From assembly GCA_018267545.1 (NCBI GenBank), contig JAFDYG010000500.1, positions 1-55,786 of the forward strand: a stretch of DNA of 55,786 nucleotides, in the 5' to 3' direction. The notes under the pieces are model-generated. The model did not search any database, was not told the origin of the DNA, and saw nothing but the letters and a program-made list of their open reading frames with translations. The stretch comes from Bacteroidota bacterium. GTDB taxonomy: Bacteria; Bacteroidota; Bacteroidia; Chitinophagales; Chitinophagaceae. A program made the translations under genes and the position numbers. Of the stretch, positions 31,140 through 42,238 are shown piece by piece. Position 1 is the first letter of the stretch. The number at the start of each line of letters is the position of its first letter.

Positions 31140-33449
31140 ATGCAAACTCACAACTTAGGCTACCCGAGGATTGGCAGCCGACGTGAACTCAAGAAAGCCG
31201 CCGAGCAGTACTGGGCCGGCAAGATCACCGCCGAACAATTAATGGCCGTGGGCAAGACTATTCGTCTGCAAAACTGGAAGCTCCAGCATGCTGCGGGCAT
31301 CGATCTCATTCCCGTTGGAGATTTTTCTTATTATGACCAGGTATTGGACGCCAGCCTGATGGTGGGGGCCATACCGGAGCGCTATCATGAACTGATGGCA
31401 GAAAAACAACTCCGGGATATCGATCTCCTTTATGCGATGGCCAGGGGCTATCAGAAGGACGGGTATGATCTCACTGCGATGGAGATGACCAAGTGGTTCG
31501 ACACCAACTACCACTACATTGTTCCGGAATTTACGGCAGGTCAGACCTTCAAACTTTTCAGCAACAAATTATTGAACGAGTACCGCGAAGCAAAGGAGGC
31601 GGGTATCAATGCCAAGCCTGTGCTATTGGGGCCAGTGTCTTACCTGTTGCTGGGGAAGGAAAAGGAGCAGGGATTTCACCGGTTGGAGCTGTTGAAGAAT
31701 CTGTTGCCTGTGTACGTCGAGGTGTTGAAGAAGCTGGACGAGGCTGGTGTTTATTACGTTCAGTTCGACGAGCCTTGTCTTTCGCTGGACCTTACGGTAG
31801 CGGAGCGGCAGGCTTTTGTAAAGACTTACCAGGAGATCAAGGCGAAGTTCCCGAATCTGCACGTCATCCTGGCGAGCTACTTCGAGTGTTATGGGGAAAA
31901 CCTGTCTACGGTGCTTTCCCTGCCTGTGGAGACGATTCACCTGGACCTGGTGCGTTGCCCGATGCAGCTGGATGATATATTGGCTACGAGTTTTGTCAAT
32001 ACGCGTACCCGGTTGTCGCTGGGGGTGGTCGATGGGCGGAATATCTGGAAGAACGATTTTCAGCAGAGTATCCATTTTATTAAAAAAGCGGCGGATAAGA
32101 TCGGTAATGATAGAATCTGGATCGCACCTTCTTGTTCATTGCTGCATAGTCCCTGCGATTTGGAGCTGGAGACGGGGATCAAGATCAAGCAGTGGCTGGC
32201 TTTTGCCAAGCAGAAGGTGCATGAGGTGGCGGCACTGAGGAAGCTTGCTTTGGGAGAACATACGGCAGAGACCGACAGGCTCTGGAAGGAAAATATCGAG
32301 GCTACGAATAGCCGTCGCAGCTCACCGCTCATTCATAAGCCCGAGGTAAAGGCAAGGGCAGCGGCTATTACGGATGGGGATGCGCGGAGGCTGCATGCGT
32401 TTTCTGTACGCAGGGAGCATCAGCGGGAGACGTTGGGCCTGCCTTTGTTTCCGACTACGACGATCGGGTCTTTCCCGCAGACTGCGGAGATTCGGGGTAT
32501 TCGGGCGAAGCTGAAGAAGGGGGAATTGACGCAGGCGGAATACGATGATCTTATCGCGAAGGAAACGGCCGATGCGATCCGCTGGCAGGAAGAGATCGGG
32601 GTCGATGTGCTGGTTCATGGGGAATTCGAACGCAACGACATGGTCGAATACTTTGGCGAGCAGCTGGACGGATTTGCTTTTACCGGGAATGGGTGGGTGC
32701 AGAGCTATGGGAGCCGCTGTGTCAAGCCGCCCATCATCTTTGGGGATGTGTCGAGGCCTGCGCCGATGACGGTGCGTTGGTCGGCCTATGCGCAGTCGTT
32801 GACAAAGCAATGGGTGAAGGGGATGCTGACGGGACCGGTTACGATCCTGCAGTGGTCCTTTGTCCGGAATGATCAGCCCAGGAGCGAGACCTGTACGCAG
32901 ATTGCGTTGGCGATACGGGATGAGGTGGTCGATTTGGAGAGGGCGGGTATTCGGATCATCCAGATCGACGAGCCGGCTATCCGGGAAGGGTTACCGTTGC
33001 GGAAGGAAAACTGGGCGGCTTACCTGGACTGGGCGGTACGTGCGTTCCGGATTTCGGCGAGCGGGGTGGCTGATGCGACGCAGATCCATACGCACATGTG
33101 TTACTCGGAGTTCAACGATATCATTCAGGCGATTGCCGATCTGGATGCGGACGTCATTACGATCGAGTGTTCGCGGTCGCAGATGGAGCTGCTGGATGCG
33201 TTTGCGGACTTTAAGTATCCGAATGAGATTGGTCCCGGAGTATACGATATTCATTCGCCGCGGGTGCCGGGGAAGGAGGAGATGCTGGCGTTGATGGAAA
33301 AGGCAAAAGCGGTCGTGCCGGCTGAGCAGCTTTGGGTCAATCCGGACTGTGGCTTAAAGACGCGAGCCTGGCCGGAGACCAGGCTCGCGCTGATTGCTAT
33401 GGTGCAAACAGCAAAAGAGCTGAGAGAAGCCGTTGCTGTCGTTAAATAA
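31140..33449 (+). CDS. metE: Cobalamin-independent methionine synthase
   Basis: This 769-residue protein has the full MetE length. The N-terminal barrel begins [20 protein letters not shown]. The C-terminal barrel carries [40 protein letters not shown], and the zinc ligands in [10 protein letters not shown] and [12 protein letters not shown]. It transfers methyl from methyltetrahydrofolate polyglutamate to homocysteine in the cytosol. The cobalamin riboswitch just upstream should turn it off when B12 permits MetH use. It overlaps the prpD stop tail to tail by 8 bp. Confidence 0.97.
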   Translation: MQTHNLGYPRIGSRRELKKAAEQYWAGKITAEQLMAVGKTIRLQNWKLQHAAGIDLIPVGDFSYYDQVLDASLMVGAIPERYHELMAEKQLRDIDLLYAMARGYQKDGYDLTAMEMTKWFDTNYHYIVPEFTAGQTFKLFSNKLLNEYREAKEAGINAKPVLLGPVSYLLLGKEKEQGFHRLELLKNLLPVYVEVLKKLDEAGVYYVQFDEPCLSLDLTVAERQAFVKTYQEIKAKFPNLHVILASYFECYGENLSTVLSLPVETIHLDLVRCPMQLDDILATSFVNTRTRLSLGVVDGRNIWKNDFQQSIHFIKKAADKIGNDRIWIAPSCSLLHSPCDLELETGIKIKQWLAFAKQKVHEVAALRKLALGEHTAETDRLWKENIEATNSRRSSPLIHKPEVKARAAAITDGDARRLHAFSVRREHQRETLGLPLFPTTTIGSFPQTAEIRGIRAKLKKGELTQAEYDDLIAKETADAIRWQEEIGVDVLVHGEFERNDMVEYFGEQLDGFAFTGNGWVQSYGSRCVKPPIIFGDVSRPAPMTVRWSAYAQSLTKQWVKGMLTGPVTILQWSFVRNDQPRSETCTQIALAIRDEVVDLERAGIRIIQIDEPAIREGLPLRKENWAAYLDWAVRAFRISASGVADATQIHTHMCYSEFNDIIQAIADLDADVITIECSRSQMELLDAFADFKYPNEIGPGVYDIHSPRVPGKEEMLALMEKAKAVVPAEQLWVNPDCGLKTRAWPETRLALIAMVQTAKELREAVAVVK

Positions 33450-34881
33450 CCATCTTATCAACGAACTCGTTCACGGGTGTATCGATCAGCTTTTTGAGAT
33501 CGAGTGAGTGGTCGAGGATGGTCCGCTGTTGTTTTTCGGGGAACTTGCGGGCCAGGTTGATTTTGAATTTTTCGAGGAGCAGGGGGATTCCCTCTGCTCT
33601 TCTTCTTTTGTGCCCGATGGGGTATTCGACTACCACCTCGTCCAGCTTGGTACCGTCGTTCAGTTCGACGGTGAGGGCGTTGGCGATGGAGCGTTTTTCC
33701 GGGTCGTGGTAGTCCTTTGTGAATTGGGGGTCTTCGACGCAGATGATTTTATCGCGAAGAATGTCGATGCGGGGATCGGATGCGACGCTGTCCTCATAAT
33801 CGGCGGCGGTGAGGCGGCCGAAGATCAGGGGAACGGCTACCATGTATTGGATACAGTGGTCGCGGTCGGCGGGATTATTGAGCGGTCCCTTTTTATCGAT
33901 GATGCGGATGGCCGCTTCGTGGGTGCGGATGGTGATTTTTTTGATGCTGTCGATGTTTTTGATCTGCTTGTGGAGAGTCATGGCTGCTTCCACGGCCGTT
34001 TGAGAGTGAAACTCGGCGGGGAAGGAGATCTTGAACAATACGTTCTCCATGACATAGGAGCCGTAGTCGCGCTGGAACCTGAATTGGTTTCCTTTGAAGG
34101 AGACGTCGTAGAAGCCCCAGGTCTTGGCGGTCAGCACGGAGGGGTAGCCCATCTCGCCGGTTTTGGCGATGAGGGCCAGCCTTACGCCGCGTGAGGTAGC
34201 GTCGCCTGCGGCCCAGGATTTACGGCTGCCGGTATTGGGAGAGTGACGATAGGTGCGAAGGGATTGACCGTCGACGAAGGCAAGAGAGATGGCATTGATC
34301 AGCTCATCCCGGGTGAGGCCGATCAGACGGCCGACGACGGCGGTCGTGGCGAGCTTGACGAGCAGTACGTGGTCGAGGCCAACTTTATTGAACGAGTTTT
34401 CGAGCGCCATGACGCCCTGGATTTCGTGGGCGCGGATCATGGCGTCGAGGACGTCTTTCATTTTAAGAGCGGGCTTGCCGTTGGCGATCGCCGTGCGGGA
34501 CAGCCAGTCTGCGACAGCGAGGATGCCGCCGAGGTTGTCCGAAGGGTGGCCCCATTCTGCGGCCAGCCAGGTATCGTTGAAGTCGAGCCAGCGAACGATG
34601 GCTCCGAGGTTGAAAGCGGCTTGGATGGGGTCCAGCTGGTAGCTGGTGCCGGGGACCTTTGCGCCGTTGGGGACGATGGTGCCGGGGACTACGGGGCCGA
34701 GCAGCTTGTTACAGGCGGGGTAGGTGAGGGCTTCGAAACCGCAGCCCAGCGTGTCGAGCAGGCAGTAGTGAGCCGTTTGCCAGGCGAGGTCGTTTTTTAT
34801 TTCGTAGTTGAGGACGTAGTCGGCGATGTCGACTAATACCTTATCGGGTTGGGGACGTTCGTTGGAGATGTGTGAAGACAT
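33442..34881 (-). CDS. prpD: 2-methylcitrate dehydratase (MmgE/PrpD family)
   Basis: The 479-residue protein matches Prp[76 protein letters not shown] and [15 protein letters not shown]. It converts 2-methylcitrate to 2-methylaconitate in propionate breakdown. It is the last gene of prpB-prpC-prpD, with 9 bp separating it from prpC. Confidence 0.93.
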   Translation of the reverse strand: MSSHISNERPQPDKVLVDIADYVLNYEIKNDLAWQTAHYCLLDTLGCGFEALTYPACNKLLGPVVPGTIVPNGAKVPGTSYQLDPIQAAFNLGAIVRWLDFNDTWLAAEWGHPSDNLGGILAVADWLSRTAIANGKPALKMKDVLDAMIRAHEIQGVMALENSFNKVGLDHVLLVKLATTAVVGRLIGLTRDELINAISLAFVDGQSLRTYRHSPNTGSRKSWAAGDATSRGVRLALIAKTGEMGYPSVLTAKTWGFYDVSFKGNQFRFQRDYGSYVMENVLFKISFPAEFHSQTAVEAAMTLHKQIKNIDSIKKITIRTHEAAIRIIDKKGPLNNPADRDHCIQYMVAVPLIFGRLTAADYEDSVASDPRIDILRDKIICVEDPQFTKDYHDPEKRSIANALTVELNDGTKLDEVVVEYPIGHKRRRAEGIPLLLEKFKINLARKFPEKQQRTILDHSLDLKKLIDTPVNEFVDKMVI

Positions 34882-34890
34882 TATTTTATT

Positions 34891-36042
34891 TTATCGTTTT
34901 TCGATCGGGATGAATTGTCTGTTTTCGGGGCCTGTGTAGTTGGCGCTCGGGCGGATGATCTTTCCGTCTTCGCGCTGCTCGATTACGTGGGCGCTCCAGC
35001 CGGTAACGCGGGAGATGACGAAGAGGGGCGTGAACATGGAAGTGGGGACGCCCATCAGGTGGTAGGATACCGCGCTGAACCAGTCCAGGTTCGGGAACAT
35101 CTTCTTCTCGTTCCAGAGCAATGTTTCCAGGCGTTCGGCGATGTCGAAGAGCTGCGTGTCGTTTATTTCATCGGACAGCTCTTTGGCCACTTTCTTGATC
35201 ACGACGTTGCGTGGATCGGAGATCGTGTAGACGGGGTGGCCGAAGCCGATGATTACTTCCTTGCGGCTCAGTCGTTCGCGGATATCGCTTTCGGCCTGGT
35301 CGGGCGAGCTGTAGCGGCTTTGGATCTCGTAGGCCACTTCGTTGGCTCCGCCGTGCTTAGGACCGCGGAGCGCGCCGATGGCGCCGGTGACGGAAGCGTA
35401 TAGGTCGGAGCCGGTACCGGCGATTACCCGGGCGGTGAAGGTGGAGGCATTGAATTCGTGCTCGGCGTAGAGGTTCAGGGAAATCTGCATGGCTTTCTGC
35501 CAGGAGGCGGAGGGTTTCCTGCCGTGCAGCAGGTGCAGGAAGTGGGCGGCGATGGTATCGTCGTCGGTTTCAACCTCGATGGCCGTGCCGTTATGAGAGA
35601 AGTGGTACCAGTACAGGAGTGCGGAGGGGAAGGAGGCCATCAGCCGGTCGGCGATGTCGCGGGCCCCGCTTGCGTTGTGGTCGTCTTTTTCGGGTTCGAG
35701 GCATCCGAGCGTGGAGGCCGAGGTGCGAAGGACGTCCATGGGATGCGTCGACCCGGGGAGCTGCTGGAGAACTTTCTTCAGCGGTTCGGGCAGTCCGCGC
35801 AGTCCTTTTAGTTTCTTCTTGTAGGCGTCGAGCTGAGTCTTTGTGGGAAGCTCTCCGTGGATGAGCAGGTGGGCTACTTCTTCGAATTCTGCGCCTTCGG
35901 CGAGGTCGAGAATGTCATAGCCGCGGTAGTGCAGGTCGTTGCCGCTTCTGCCGACGGTACAAAGGGCGGTGTTACCCGCTGCTACACCCGACAGGGCCAC
36001 GCTCTTTTTAGGTTTTGGCGTGCTGGTTTGGTTATCTGACAT
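34891..36042 (-). CDS. prpC: 2-methylcitrate synthase
   Basis: This 383-residue citrate-synthase-fold protein is short, like 2-methylcitrate synthases. It carries [31 protein letters not shown] and [23 protein letters not shown] followed by [14 protein letters not shown], which resemble PrpC rather than the longer housekeeping citrate synthase. It condenses propionyl-CoA and oxaloacetate. One base separates it from prpB, so the genes are co-translated. Confidence 0.93.
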   Translation of the reverse strand: MSDNQTSTPKPKKSVALSGVAAGNTALCTVGRSGNDLHYRGYDILDLAEGAEFEEVAHLLIHGELPTKTQLDAYKKKLKGLRGLPEPLKKVLQQLPGSTHPMDVLRTSASTLGCLEPEKDDHNASGARDIADRLMASFPSALLYWYHFSHNGTAIEVETDDDTIAAHFLHLLHGRKPSASWQKAMQISLNLYAEHEFNASTFTARVIAGTGSDLYASVTGAIGALRGPKHGGANEVAYEIQSRYSSPDQAESDIRERLSRKEVIIGFGHPVYTISDPRNVVIKKVAKELSDEINDTQLFDIAERLETLLWNEKKMFPNLDWFSAVSYHLMGVPTSMFTPLFVISRVTGWSAHVIEQREDGKIIRPSANYTGPENRQFIPIEKR

Positions 36043-36043
36043 G

Positions 36044-36937
36044 TTATTTTTTCTTGAAAAGGTTATCTAATTTTTCCTCGTAGTCGTAGTAGCCGATGCT
36101 CTCGTAGAGCTCCTTGCGTGTTTGCATGGTGTCGAGAACGGCTTTCTGCGTACCGTCTTTGCGGAGGTGCTGATAGACGTTCTGTGCGGCTTTGTTGGCT
36201 GCGCGGAAGGCGGAAAGCGGATAGAGAACAATAGACACTCCTGCCTTGCGGAGCTCTTCGACGGTGAAGAGGGGAGTCATGCCAAATTCGGTGATATTGG
36301 CGAGGATGGGGAGACCGGTCTCTTTGGCGAAACGGGTGTATTGGTCCAGCTCGTTGATCGCTTCGGCGAAGATAAAGTCGGCGCCGGCTTCTTTATAAGC
36401 GATGGCGCGTTCGATGGCTTTTTCGATTCCTTCGCCCGCCAGGGCGTCGGTCCGGGCGCCGAGGACGAAGTGTTCGTCGGTGCGGCCGTCGACGGCGGCT
36501 TTGATACGATCGACCATTTCTTCTTTGGAGACGATCTCTTTACCGGGGCGATGCCCACAGCGTTTGGCCCCGACCTGGTCTTCGATGTGGAGGGCGGCTG
36601 CTCCGGCTTTGATAAGGGATTTGACGGTTCGGGCGATGTTGAATGCAGAGGGGCCGAAGCCCGTGTCCACGTCGACCAGCAGGGGGGTATCCGTGACGCC
36701 GGTAATGCGATAGATGTCGGTTAAAACATCGTCGAGGGTAGTGATTCCGAGGTCGGGGATGCCGAGGGAGCCTGCGGCAACGCCGCCACCCGACAGATAG
36801 ATGGCGTTAAAGCCCGCTTGTGTGGCTAGCAGGGCGTGATTGGCATTGATAGCGCCGACGACCTGTAGTGGACTTTCTTTTTCCATGGCTTCCCGGAAGC
36901 GGGCTCCGGGAGTTTTTGAAGGCAATGCGTTTTTCAT
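36044..36937 (-). CDS. prpB: 2-methylisocitrate lyase
   Basis: The 297-residue protein is close to Prp[43 protein letters not shown] (metal binding), the catalytic [17 protein letters not shown], and [18 protein letters not shown]. It cleaves methylisocitrate to pyruvate and succinate. It is the first gene of the operon. An exact -7 box TACCTTTG ends five bases before its ATG. Confidence 0.95.
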   Translation of the reverse strand: MKNALPSKTPGARFREAMEKESPLQVVGAINANHALLATQAGFNAIYLSGGGVAAGSLGIPDLGITTLDDVLTDIYRITGVTDTPLLVDVDTGFGPSAFNIARTVKSLIKAGAAALHIEDQVGAKRCGHRPGKEIVSKEEMVDRIKAAVDGRTDEHFVLGARTDALAGEGIEKAIERAIAYKEAGADFIFAEAINELDQYTRFAKETGLPILANITEFGMTPLFTVEELRKAGVSIVLYPLSAFRAANKAAQNVYQHLRKDGTQKAVLDTMQTRKELYESIGYYDYEEKLDNLFKKK

Positions 36938-36942
36938 CGGCG

Positions 36943-36950
36943 CAAAGGTA
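36943..36950 (-). promoter_or_regulatory. -7 box TACCTTTG of the prp operon
   Basis: This exact TAnnTTTG match on the minus strand is five bases before ATG 36937, suggesting a leaderless operon transcript. Confidence 0.6.
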
Positions 36951-37085
36951 AAGAAAAAGGGCTGTCTTCAGTTCATTGGATGAAAACCGCTGTTTGTGCT
37001 ACGAAATCCCCGAATTAGGTGTTTTTTGCTAGGATTGGGTGTGGTTATTTTGTACTCTTGTTTCGATATTGATAATAACCAGGAT

Positions 37086-37856
37086 ATGTCTAAGAGCTAT
37101 TTGTGTTTTATGTTTCCGCGCGAGGATAATGGATTGCACGTGCATGAAGAAGAGGATGAGGCAGTGTATTTGATTTCCGGAGAATTGGAAGTTACGATCG
37201 GGGAGCAGACGTTTATGATGCGGCCGGGGGAATCCTATTTCGTTCCGCGGAATGTGCCGCACCGGGTGCGGAATATCGGTGAGGAGGAGGCCAAGACCCT
37301 GTTGGTTTATACGCCGGGGAGGTTTGGGGACTTTGTTCCTTTTTCGGATGTGGTGATGCCTTATAATGGCTGGTCGCCGATCTACAAGCGTCCCTGTCAT
37401 AAGAGAGAGCTGGAGACCTATTCGTTCTTCGGGGTGCCTAAGACGGTGCATCTGTCGGGGATCGAAACGGGGAATGAACTTTCTCTTTTCGAAGCGCAGA
37501 TGGTGACGGGTTGTGACAGTGGTCTGCATGTACATGCAAATGAGGACGAGGCCGTTTATTTGCTGGAGGGTGAGCTGGAGTTGACGATCGGAGACACTCT
37601 CGTTACGCTCAAGACGGGGACCAGTATTTTTATACCTCGCAATACGCCGCACCGGCTGCGGAATAAGAAAGTAAAGACGGCGCGTATGCTGCTGTTGAAT
37701 ACGCCGGGAACCCTGGATCCTTTTATCAAGATGGCGGGTGTGCGGATGCGGAATGAGGACGAGAAGATCTCTGCGTATCCTTCGCCGGAGCAGATAGGGC
37801 CTATCATGCTTCTATGCGAGGAATACGATTTTCATATGCTGATACCACCATGTTAG
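37086..37856 (+). CDS. Bicupin protein
   Basis: From ATG 37086 the 256-residue protein has two cupin domains with nearly the same metal site: GLHVHEEEDEAVYLISGELEV then PHRVRN (residues about 18-66), and GLHVHANEDEAVYLLEGELEL then PHRLRN (about 145-195). The repeated H-x-H, E and H ligands indicate internal duplication. Bicupins include dioxygenases and decarboxylases; the activity here is unknown. The longer frame from a GTG at 36996 would add a short lipoprotein-like leader, but promoter-like sequence in that stretch favours ATG 37086. Confidence 0.8.
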   Translation: MSKSYLCFMFPREDNGLHVHEEEDEAVYLISGELEVTIGEQTFMMRPGESYFVPRNVPHRVRNIGEEEAKTLLVYTPGRFGDFVPFSDVVMPYNGWSPIYKRPCHKRELETYSFFGVPKTVHLSGIETGNELSLFEAQMVTGCDSGLHVHANEDEAVYLLEGELELTIGDTLVTLKTGTSIFIPRNTPHRLRNKKVKTARMLLLNTPGTLDPFIKMAGVRMRNEDEKISAYPSPEQIGPIMLLCEEYDFHMLIPPC

Positions 37857-37883
37857 GGGATTGTTCGAGAGCCAGGCCCAGAC

Positions 37884-37891
37884 TAGCTTTG
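37884..37891 (+). promoter_or_regulatory. -7 box TAGCTTTG of the outer-membrane barrel gene
   Basis: This exact TAnnTTTG match lies five bases before ATG 37897, with TTG 20 bases upstream at 37861-37863. Confidence 0.6.
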
Positions 37892-37896
37892 CGAAC

Positions 37897-40074
37897 ATGA
37901 AAATCACAACTACTGTCCTATTTCTTTTTCTTTTTTTATTTGTCAGTGCGCAGAAATCAGACACTGTCCGGCTGAAGCAAGTGGTCGTTACGGGAAGAGC
38001 GCCCCTTATCGAGCAGAAGCTGGACAAGACCATTATACACGTCGATGCCAGTCCGACGAATGCGGGTCTGAATGCGTTGGATATATTGGGCCGGTCGCCA
38101 GGTATTTTGCTGGACAAAGACGGCAATATCTCGCTCAATGGAAAGTCTTCGCCGTTGGTATTGATCGACGGAAAGCCGACCTACCTGGGAGCGGCCGATC
38201 TGGCGACGCTGCTGTCCGGCATACCGGGTTCGAACCTGGATGCGGTGGAGATCATGACCAATCCACCTGCCAGGTATGATGCTGCGGGGAAGGCGGGAGT
38301 CATCAATATCCGAACCAAAAAGCTCAGACAGCAGGGGATGAATGGCAGCCTGACGGTAGGCGGTGGAATGGGTATTCATCCGCGAAGCACCAATAGTCTT
38401 AACTTCAACTATCATGAAGGCAAGGTGAACTTCTTTGCCAATTACTCGTATAGCTATATCGACAGGAAGAGTGAGTTTCACCTGTTCCGGAATATCCGTA
38501 ATCAGCAGACCCAGGCTATCCTGCAGTCTTTCGAGCAGACTACTCTTTTTCATCCCACCCTTCAAACCCATACGGTCAAGACCGGGCTCGACTTCGATAT
38601 CAGCAAGAAGACGACGGTCGGGTTCGGCGTTACGGGGTTGATTCATCCGGCCCGGGAGACGAATGAGGATACGACGTTTATCCTGAGCCCGGCCCGGAAG
38701 GTAGATAGCATCACTGTATCCAACAGCCGGGAGAAAAGCCATTTCAACAACGTAGCCGCCAATGTCAATCTACGGCAAACCTTCAGCCGGCCCGGGCAGG
38801 AGCTGACGGCGGACGCCGACTACCTGCACTATTATTCCGGGAACGATCAGCTTTTCGACAATTTTTTCTTCGACCCGAAGCTGAATACGATGCATCCGGC
38901 TACGAACCTGTTTGTGCATCTGCCGGCGAAGATCGACGTCTACAGCGGTAAGATCGATTATGTTCATCCTTTTGCGCATCGGCTGCGGATGGAGGTTGGC
39001 GGCAAAGCCAGCTGGGTCAAGGCGGACAATACGGCGGACTATTTCGATGGGGTAGATGTCGATGCTCCCGTCAATTCCGGGCTGACCAATCATTTTATCT
39101 ACAAGGAGCAGATCCAGGCGGGATACGCCAACCTGAACAAGGAGTTCAGTCGGAAGTGGACGGCCCAGGCCGGCTTGCGGGTAGAACATACTCATACGGA
39201 AGGCATCCAGCTCGTGAACAACCAGGATTTCAAACGGAATTATACGCAGGCATTTCCGACGGCCTTTATCCAGTATAAACTAAATAAAAGCAATCAATTC
39301 GTCCTGGACTATGGCCGGAGAATCGACCGGCCCAGCTACCAGGATATGAATCCGTTCTTATATTTTCTGGACGTCTATACCTATACGGCGGGGAATCCCG
39401 ATCTACGGCCGCAGCTGAGCAATACGATCGAGCTGAAACATACCTATAAAGATTTCCTGGTCAGTACTGTTTCTTATTCCCGGACGACCGATATCATCAA
39501 CAATGTCATCAACCAGGTGGACAGCACGAAGGTCGCTTACCTGCTACCGGCCAATGTCGCGAAGGCTACATATTATTCGGCTAATATAAGCTTCAACCGG
39601 TCGGTTACCCGGTGGTGGAAGGTCAGCGCTTATGTGCAGGAAAGCTATAACCATTTAAAGGGTACGCTCAACAATGCGGGTCTCGACCTGGACAAGTACA
39701 CCTTCTATGCGAATATCAACAATCAGTTCGAGGTTCGGAAGGGGCTGGTGCTGGAGCTGGGCGGGTTTTATTCGACCGGCGGGCTCGACGGCACCCGTAT
39801 ATCGAGGCCGATGGGAACCTTGAATTTCGGGGCGTCGCAGCAGGTATTGGATAAGAAGGGGACGGTTCGGCTGAGCGTGACCGATTTCGCCAATATTCTG
39901 AACTATGACGGAGTGGTCCGTTTCCAGAATAGCGATCAGATGACGCGCTACAAGCCGGACACCCGTGTTGTCAGTCTCTCTTTTACGTACCGGTTCAATA
40001 AGGGGAAGATTGTCAAGCGGCAGGTGCGCAGCGGGATCGAGGAGGAACAGGGGCGGATCAAGTCCGGTAATTAA
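37897..40074 (+). CDS. Outer-membrane beta-barrel protein with TonB plug
   Basis: The 725-residue protein has a signal peptide (FLFLFLFVSAQ), a TonB-box-like start (LKQVVVTGRAPL) and a plug (LNALDILGRSPGILLDKDG, VLIDGKPTYLG, AVEIMTNPPARYDAAGKAGV). The barrel includes LDYGRRIDRPSYQDMNPFLY and ends SLSFTYRFNKG. It resembles the outer-membrane beta-barrel family of Bacteroidota that lacks SusD partners. The ligand is unknown. It has its own promoter after the bicupin gene and precedes the PQQ dehydrogenase by 30 bp, so these two may be co-transcribed. Confidence 0.88.
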   Translation: MKITTTVLFLFLFLFVSAQKSDTVRLKQVVVTGRAPLIEQKLDKTIIHVDASPTNAGLNALDILGRSPGILLDKDGNISLNGKSSPLVLIDGKPTYLGAADLATLLSGIPGSNLDAVEIMTNPPARYDAAGKAGVINIRTKKLRQQGMNGSLTVGGGMGIHPRSTNSLNFNYHEGKVNFFANYSYSYIDRKSEFHLFRNIRNQQTQAILQSFEQTTLFHPTLQTHTVKTGLDFDISKKTTVGFGVTGLIHPARETNEDTTFILSPARKVDSITVSNSREKSHFNNVAANVNLRQTFSRPGQELTADADYLHYYSGNDQLFDNFFFDPKLNTMHPATNLFVHLPAKIDVYSGKIDYVHPFAHRLRMEVGGKASWVKADNTADYFDGVDVDAPVNSGLTNHFIYKEQIQAGYANLNKEFSRKWTAQAGLRVEHTHTEGIQLVNNQDFKRNYTQAFPTAFIQYKLNKSNQFVLDYGRRIDRPSYQDMNPFLYFLDVYTYTAGNPDLRPQLSNTIELKHTYKDFLVSTVSYSRTTDIINNVINQVDSTKVAYLLPANVAKATYYSANISFNRSVTRWWKVSAYVQESYNHLKGTLNNAGLDLDKYTFYANINNQFEVRKGLVLELGGFYSTGGLDGTRISRPMGTLNFGASQQVLDKKGTVRLSVTDFANILNYDGVVRFQNSDQMTRYKPDTRVVSLSFTYRFNKGKIVKRQVRSGIEEEQGRIKSGN

Positions 40075-40104
40075 TACTTATATTCATGGGTAAAAGAACT
40101 GCTC

Positions 40105-42228
40105 ATGAATGCTTGCCGTTTCTCTTTCTTGTTATTGCTTTTGGCCGCCTGTCATTCCGAAGCTCCGAAGCCCGCGGCTTATGGGGGATGGAGGACTTAT
40201 GGCGGAAGCAAGGATAACATTCACTATTCGGCTTTATCGCAGGTGGATACGAGCAATGTCGCCCAGCTGGAAAAGGTTTGGGAATATCATACGCTGGATG
40301 GGGATAGTATCTCGCAGATACAGGTGAATAGCATTGTCATCGACAGTATTTTATATGGGGTGACGCCGAAGCTGAAGCTGTTTGCGCTCAATGCGGTGAC
40401 GGGTGAGCCAAAGTGGGTATATGACCCGGCAGCGACCGCGATCAATGCCTGCAGGGGTGTGGCTTATTATAAGAGCTCCGATACGGATCAGCGGCTCTTT
40501 TACACCGTGGGTTCTTTCTTATATTGCGTGGATGCGGTGAAGGGGGTGATGATCTGGAAGATCGATCTGCACAATGACCTGGGGCGGGATGTAAAGGATT
40601 TGTTCGTCACGAGCACGACGCCGGGGATGGTGTATAAGGATATGATCATTATCGGGTGTAGGGTGGCGGAAGAAGCGGCTGCGGCTCCGGGGCATATCCG
40701 GGCCTATGACGTGCATACGGGAAAGCTAAGATGGATCTTTCACACGATCCCATATCCGGGTGAAGCGGGGTATGAGAGCTGGAAGGATACGGCAGCGTAT
40801 AAGCATATCGGTGGGGCAAATTCGTGGTCAGGGTTCAGTCTCGATGAAGAGAAGGGGGTTTTGTTCGCCCCGGTGGGTTCGGCCAGCTTCGATTTTTATG
40901 GCGGAAAAAGGCTGGGGGATGGGCTTTTTGCGAACTGTATGCTGGCGCTCGACGCGAATACGGGCCGGCGGATCTGGCATTTTCAGACCGTGCATCATGA
41001 TATCTGGGATAGGGACCCGCCGACGCCGCCGGTTCCGGTGACGGTTCAAAAGGATGGCGCTTCTGTGGAGGCGGTGGTACAGACGACGAAGACGGGATTT
41101 ATATTTCTTTTAGATAGGAAGACGGGTAAACCGCTGTATCCGGTGGAGGAGCGGCCGGTACCGACCTCGGGTGCGTTGCCCGGCGAGGAGCTTTCCCCGA
41201 CGCAACCTTATTCGGTGGGACTGCCTGTGTTTGCGCGGCAGTCTTTGACGGAGGCGGGGCTTAATCACCTGGTCCCGGATACTTCTGTGTCCGAGATCGA
41301 GCGAAGGCTGGCAGGCTATAAGACGGGGAGCTTGTTTACGCCACCTTCGAAGGAGGGAACGGTCATTTTTCCGGGTTTTGACGGGGCTGCGGAGTGGGGT
41401 GGGCCGGCCTTTGACCCGAAGACGGGGCTGTTGTATGTCAATGCGAACGAGATGCCCTGGATCCTGACGATGGTAGATGCGGCTGCGGCGCCAAAGACGG
41501 ATAGGTCGATGACGGTGGGGCAGGCGGGGAAGGCGCTTTATGCGAACAACTGTATGGCCTGTCATGGAGAAGGGAGAAAGGGGGCGGGGAATTATCCTTC
41601 GCTGATCGGGGTGAAGAAGAAATATACGACGGATCAATTTATGTCGCTGATCTCTTCGGGGCGGAGGATGATGCCGGCATTCAAGCAGCTGAGCCAGGGG
41701 GAGAAGGATGCGTTGGCGGCGTTTATACTGGAACAGGAGGCGCAGCAGAAGAAGGTGTTTACCGCGGCGCCGAAAGTGGTGGACCCTTATTATCAGCTTC
41801 CTTATGGTTCGACGGGGTATCACAAATTTTTGACGAAGGAAGGATATCCGGCTGTTGCTCCGCCCTGGGGAACCTTGACGGCGATAGACCTGAACAAGGG
41901 TGTCATTGTTTGGAAGGATACGTTGGGTGACTATCAAGAGTTTAAAGAGAGGGGGATTCATACGGGTACGGAGAATTATGGCGGACCGGTGGTGACTGCG
42001 GGAGGGCTTGTCTTTATTGCGGCTACGAGCGACTCGAAGATTCGGGCGTTCAATAAGTGGACAGGACGGCTTTTGTGGGAAGCGGATCTGCCGGCTTGTG
42101 GATTTGCAACGCCGTCGGTGTATGAGGCGGGGGGAAGACAGTTCCTGGTGATTGCGTGCGGGGGAGGGAAGCTGAAGAAAAAATCGGGGGATTCTTATGT
42201 AGCCTTTGCTTTGGGGCTCAAGCAATAG
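40105..42228 (+). CDS. PQQ-dependent dehydrogenase lipoprotein with internal cytochrome c domain
   Basis: The 707-residue protein has a lipobox (LLLLAACHS) and a quinoprotein beta propeller: WRTYGGSKDNIHYSAL, GGANSWSGFSLDEEKG, HHDIWDRDPPTPPVPV, FPGFDGAAEWGGPAFDP and ENYGGPVVTAGGLVFIAA. A cytochrome c domain is inserted near residues 470-555, with CMACH (483-487) and a later methionine-rich GRRMMPAFKQL that can supply the distal ligand. PQQ enzymes oxidise sugars or alcohols in the periplasm, and the heme would take the electrons. The substrate is unknown. No pqq synthesis genes lie in the window, so PQQ comes from elsewhere or the environment. Confidence 0.88.
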   Translation: MNACRFSFLLLLLAACHSEAPKPAAYGGWRTYGGSKDNIHYSALSQVDTSNVAQLEKVWEYHTLDGDSISQIQVNSIVIDSILYGVTPKLKLFALNAVTGEPKWVYDPAATAINACRGVAYYKSSDTDQRLFYTVGSFLYCVDAVKGVMIWKIDLHNDLGRDVKDLFVTSTTPGMVYKDMIIIGCRVAEEAAAAPGHIRAYDVHTGKLRWIFHTIPYPGEAGYESWKDTAAYKHIGGANSWSGFSLDEEKGVLFAPVGSASFDFYGGKRLGDGLFANCMLALDANTGRRIWHFQTVHHDIWDRDPPTPPVPVTVQKDGASVEAVVQTTKTGFIFLLDRKTGKPLYPVEERPVPTSGALPGEELSPTQPYSVGLPVFARQSLTEAGLNHLVPDTSVSEIERRLAGYKTGSLFTPPSKEGTVIFPGFDGAAEWGGPAFDPKTGLLYVNANEMPWILTMVDAAAAPKTDRSMTVGQAGKALYANNCMACHGEGRKGAGNYPSLIGVKKKYTTDQFMSLISSGRRMMPAFKQLSQGEKDALAAFILEQEAQQKKVFTAAPKVVDPYYQLPYGSTGYHKFLTKEGYPAVAPPWGTLTAIDLNKGVIVWKDTLGDYQEFKERGIHTGTENYGGPVVTAGGLVFIAATSDSKIRAFNKWTGRLLWEADLPACGFATPSVYEAGGRQFLVIACGGGKLKKKSGDSYVAFALGLKQ

Positions 42229-42238
42229 TGTGCGATTA

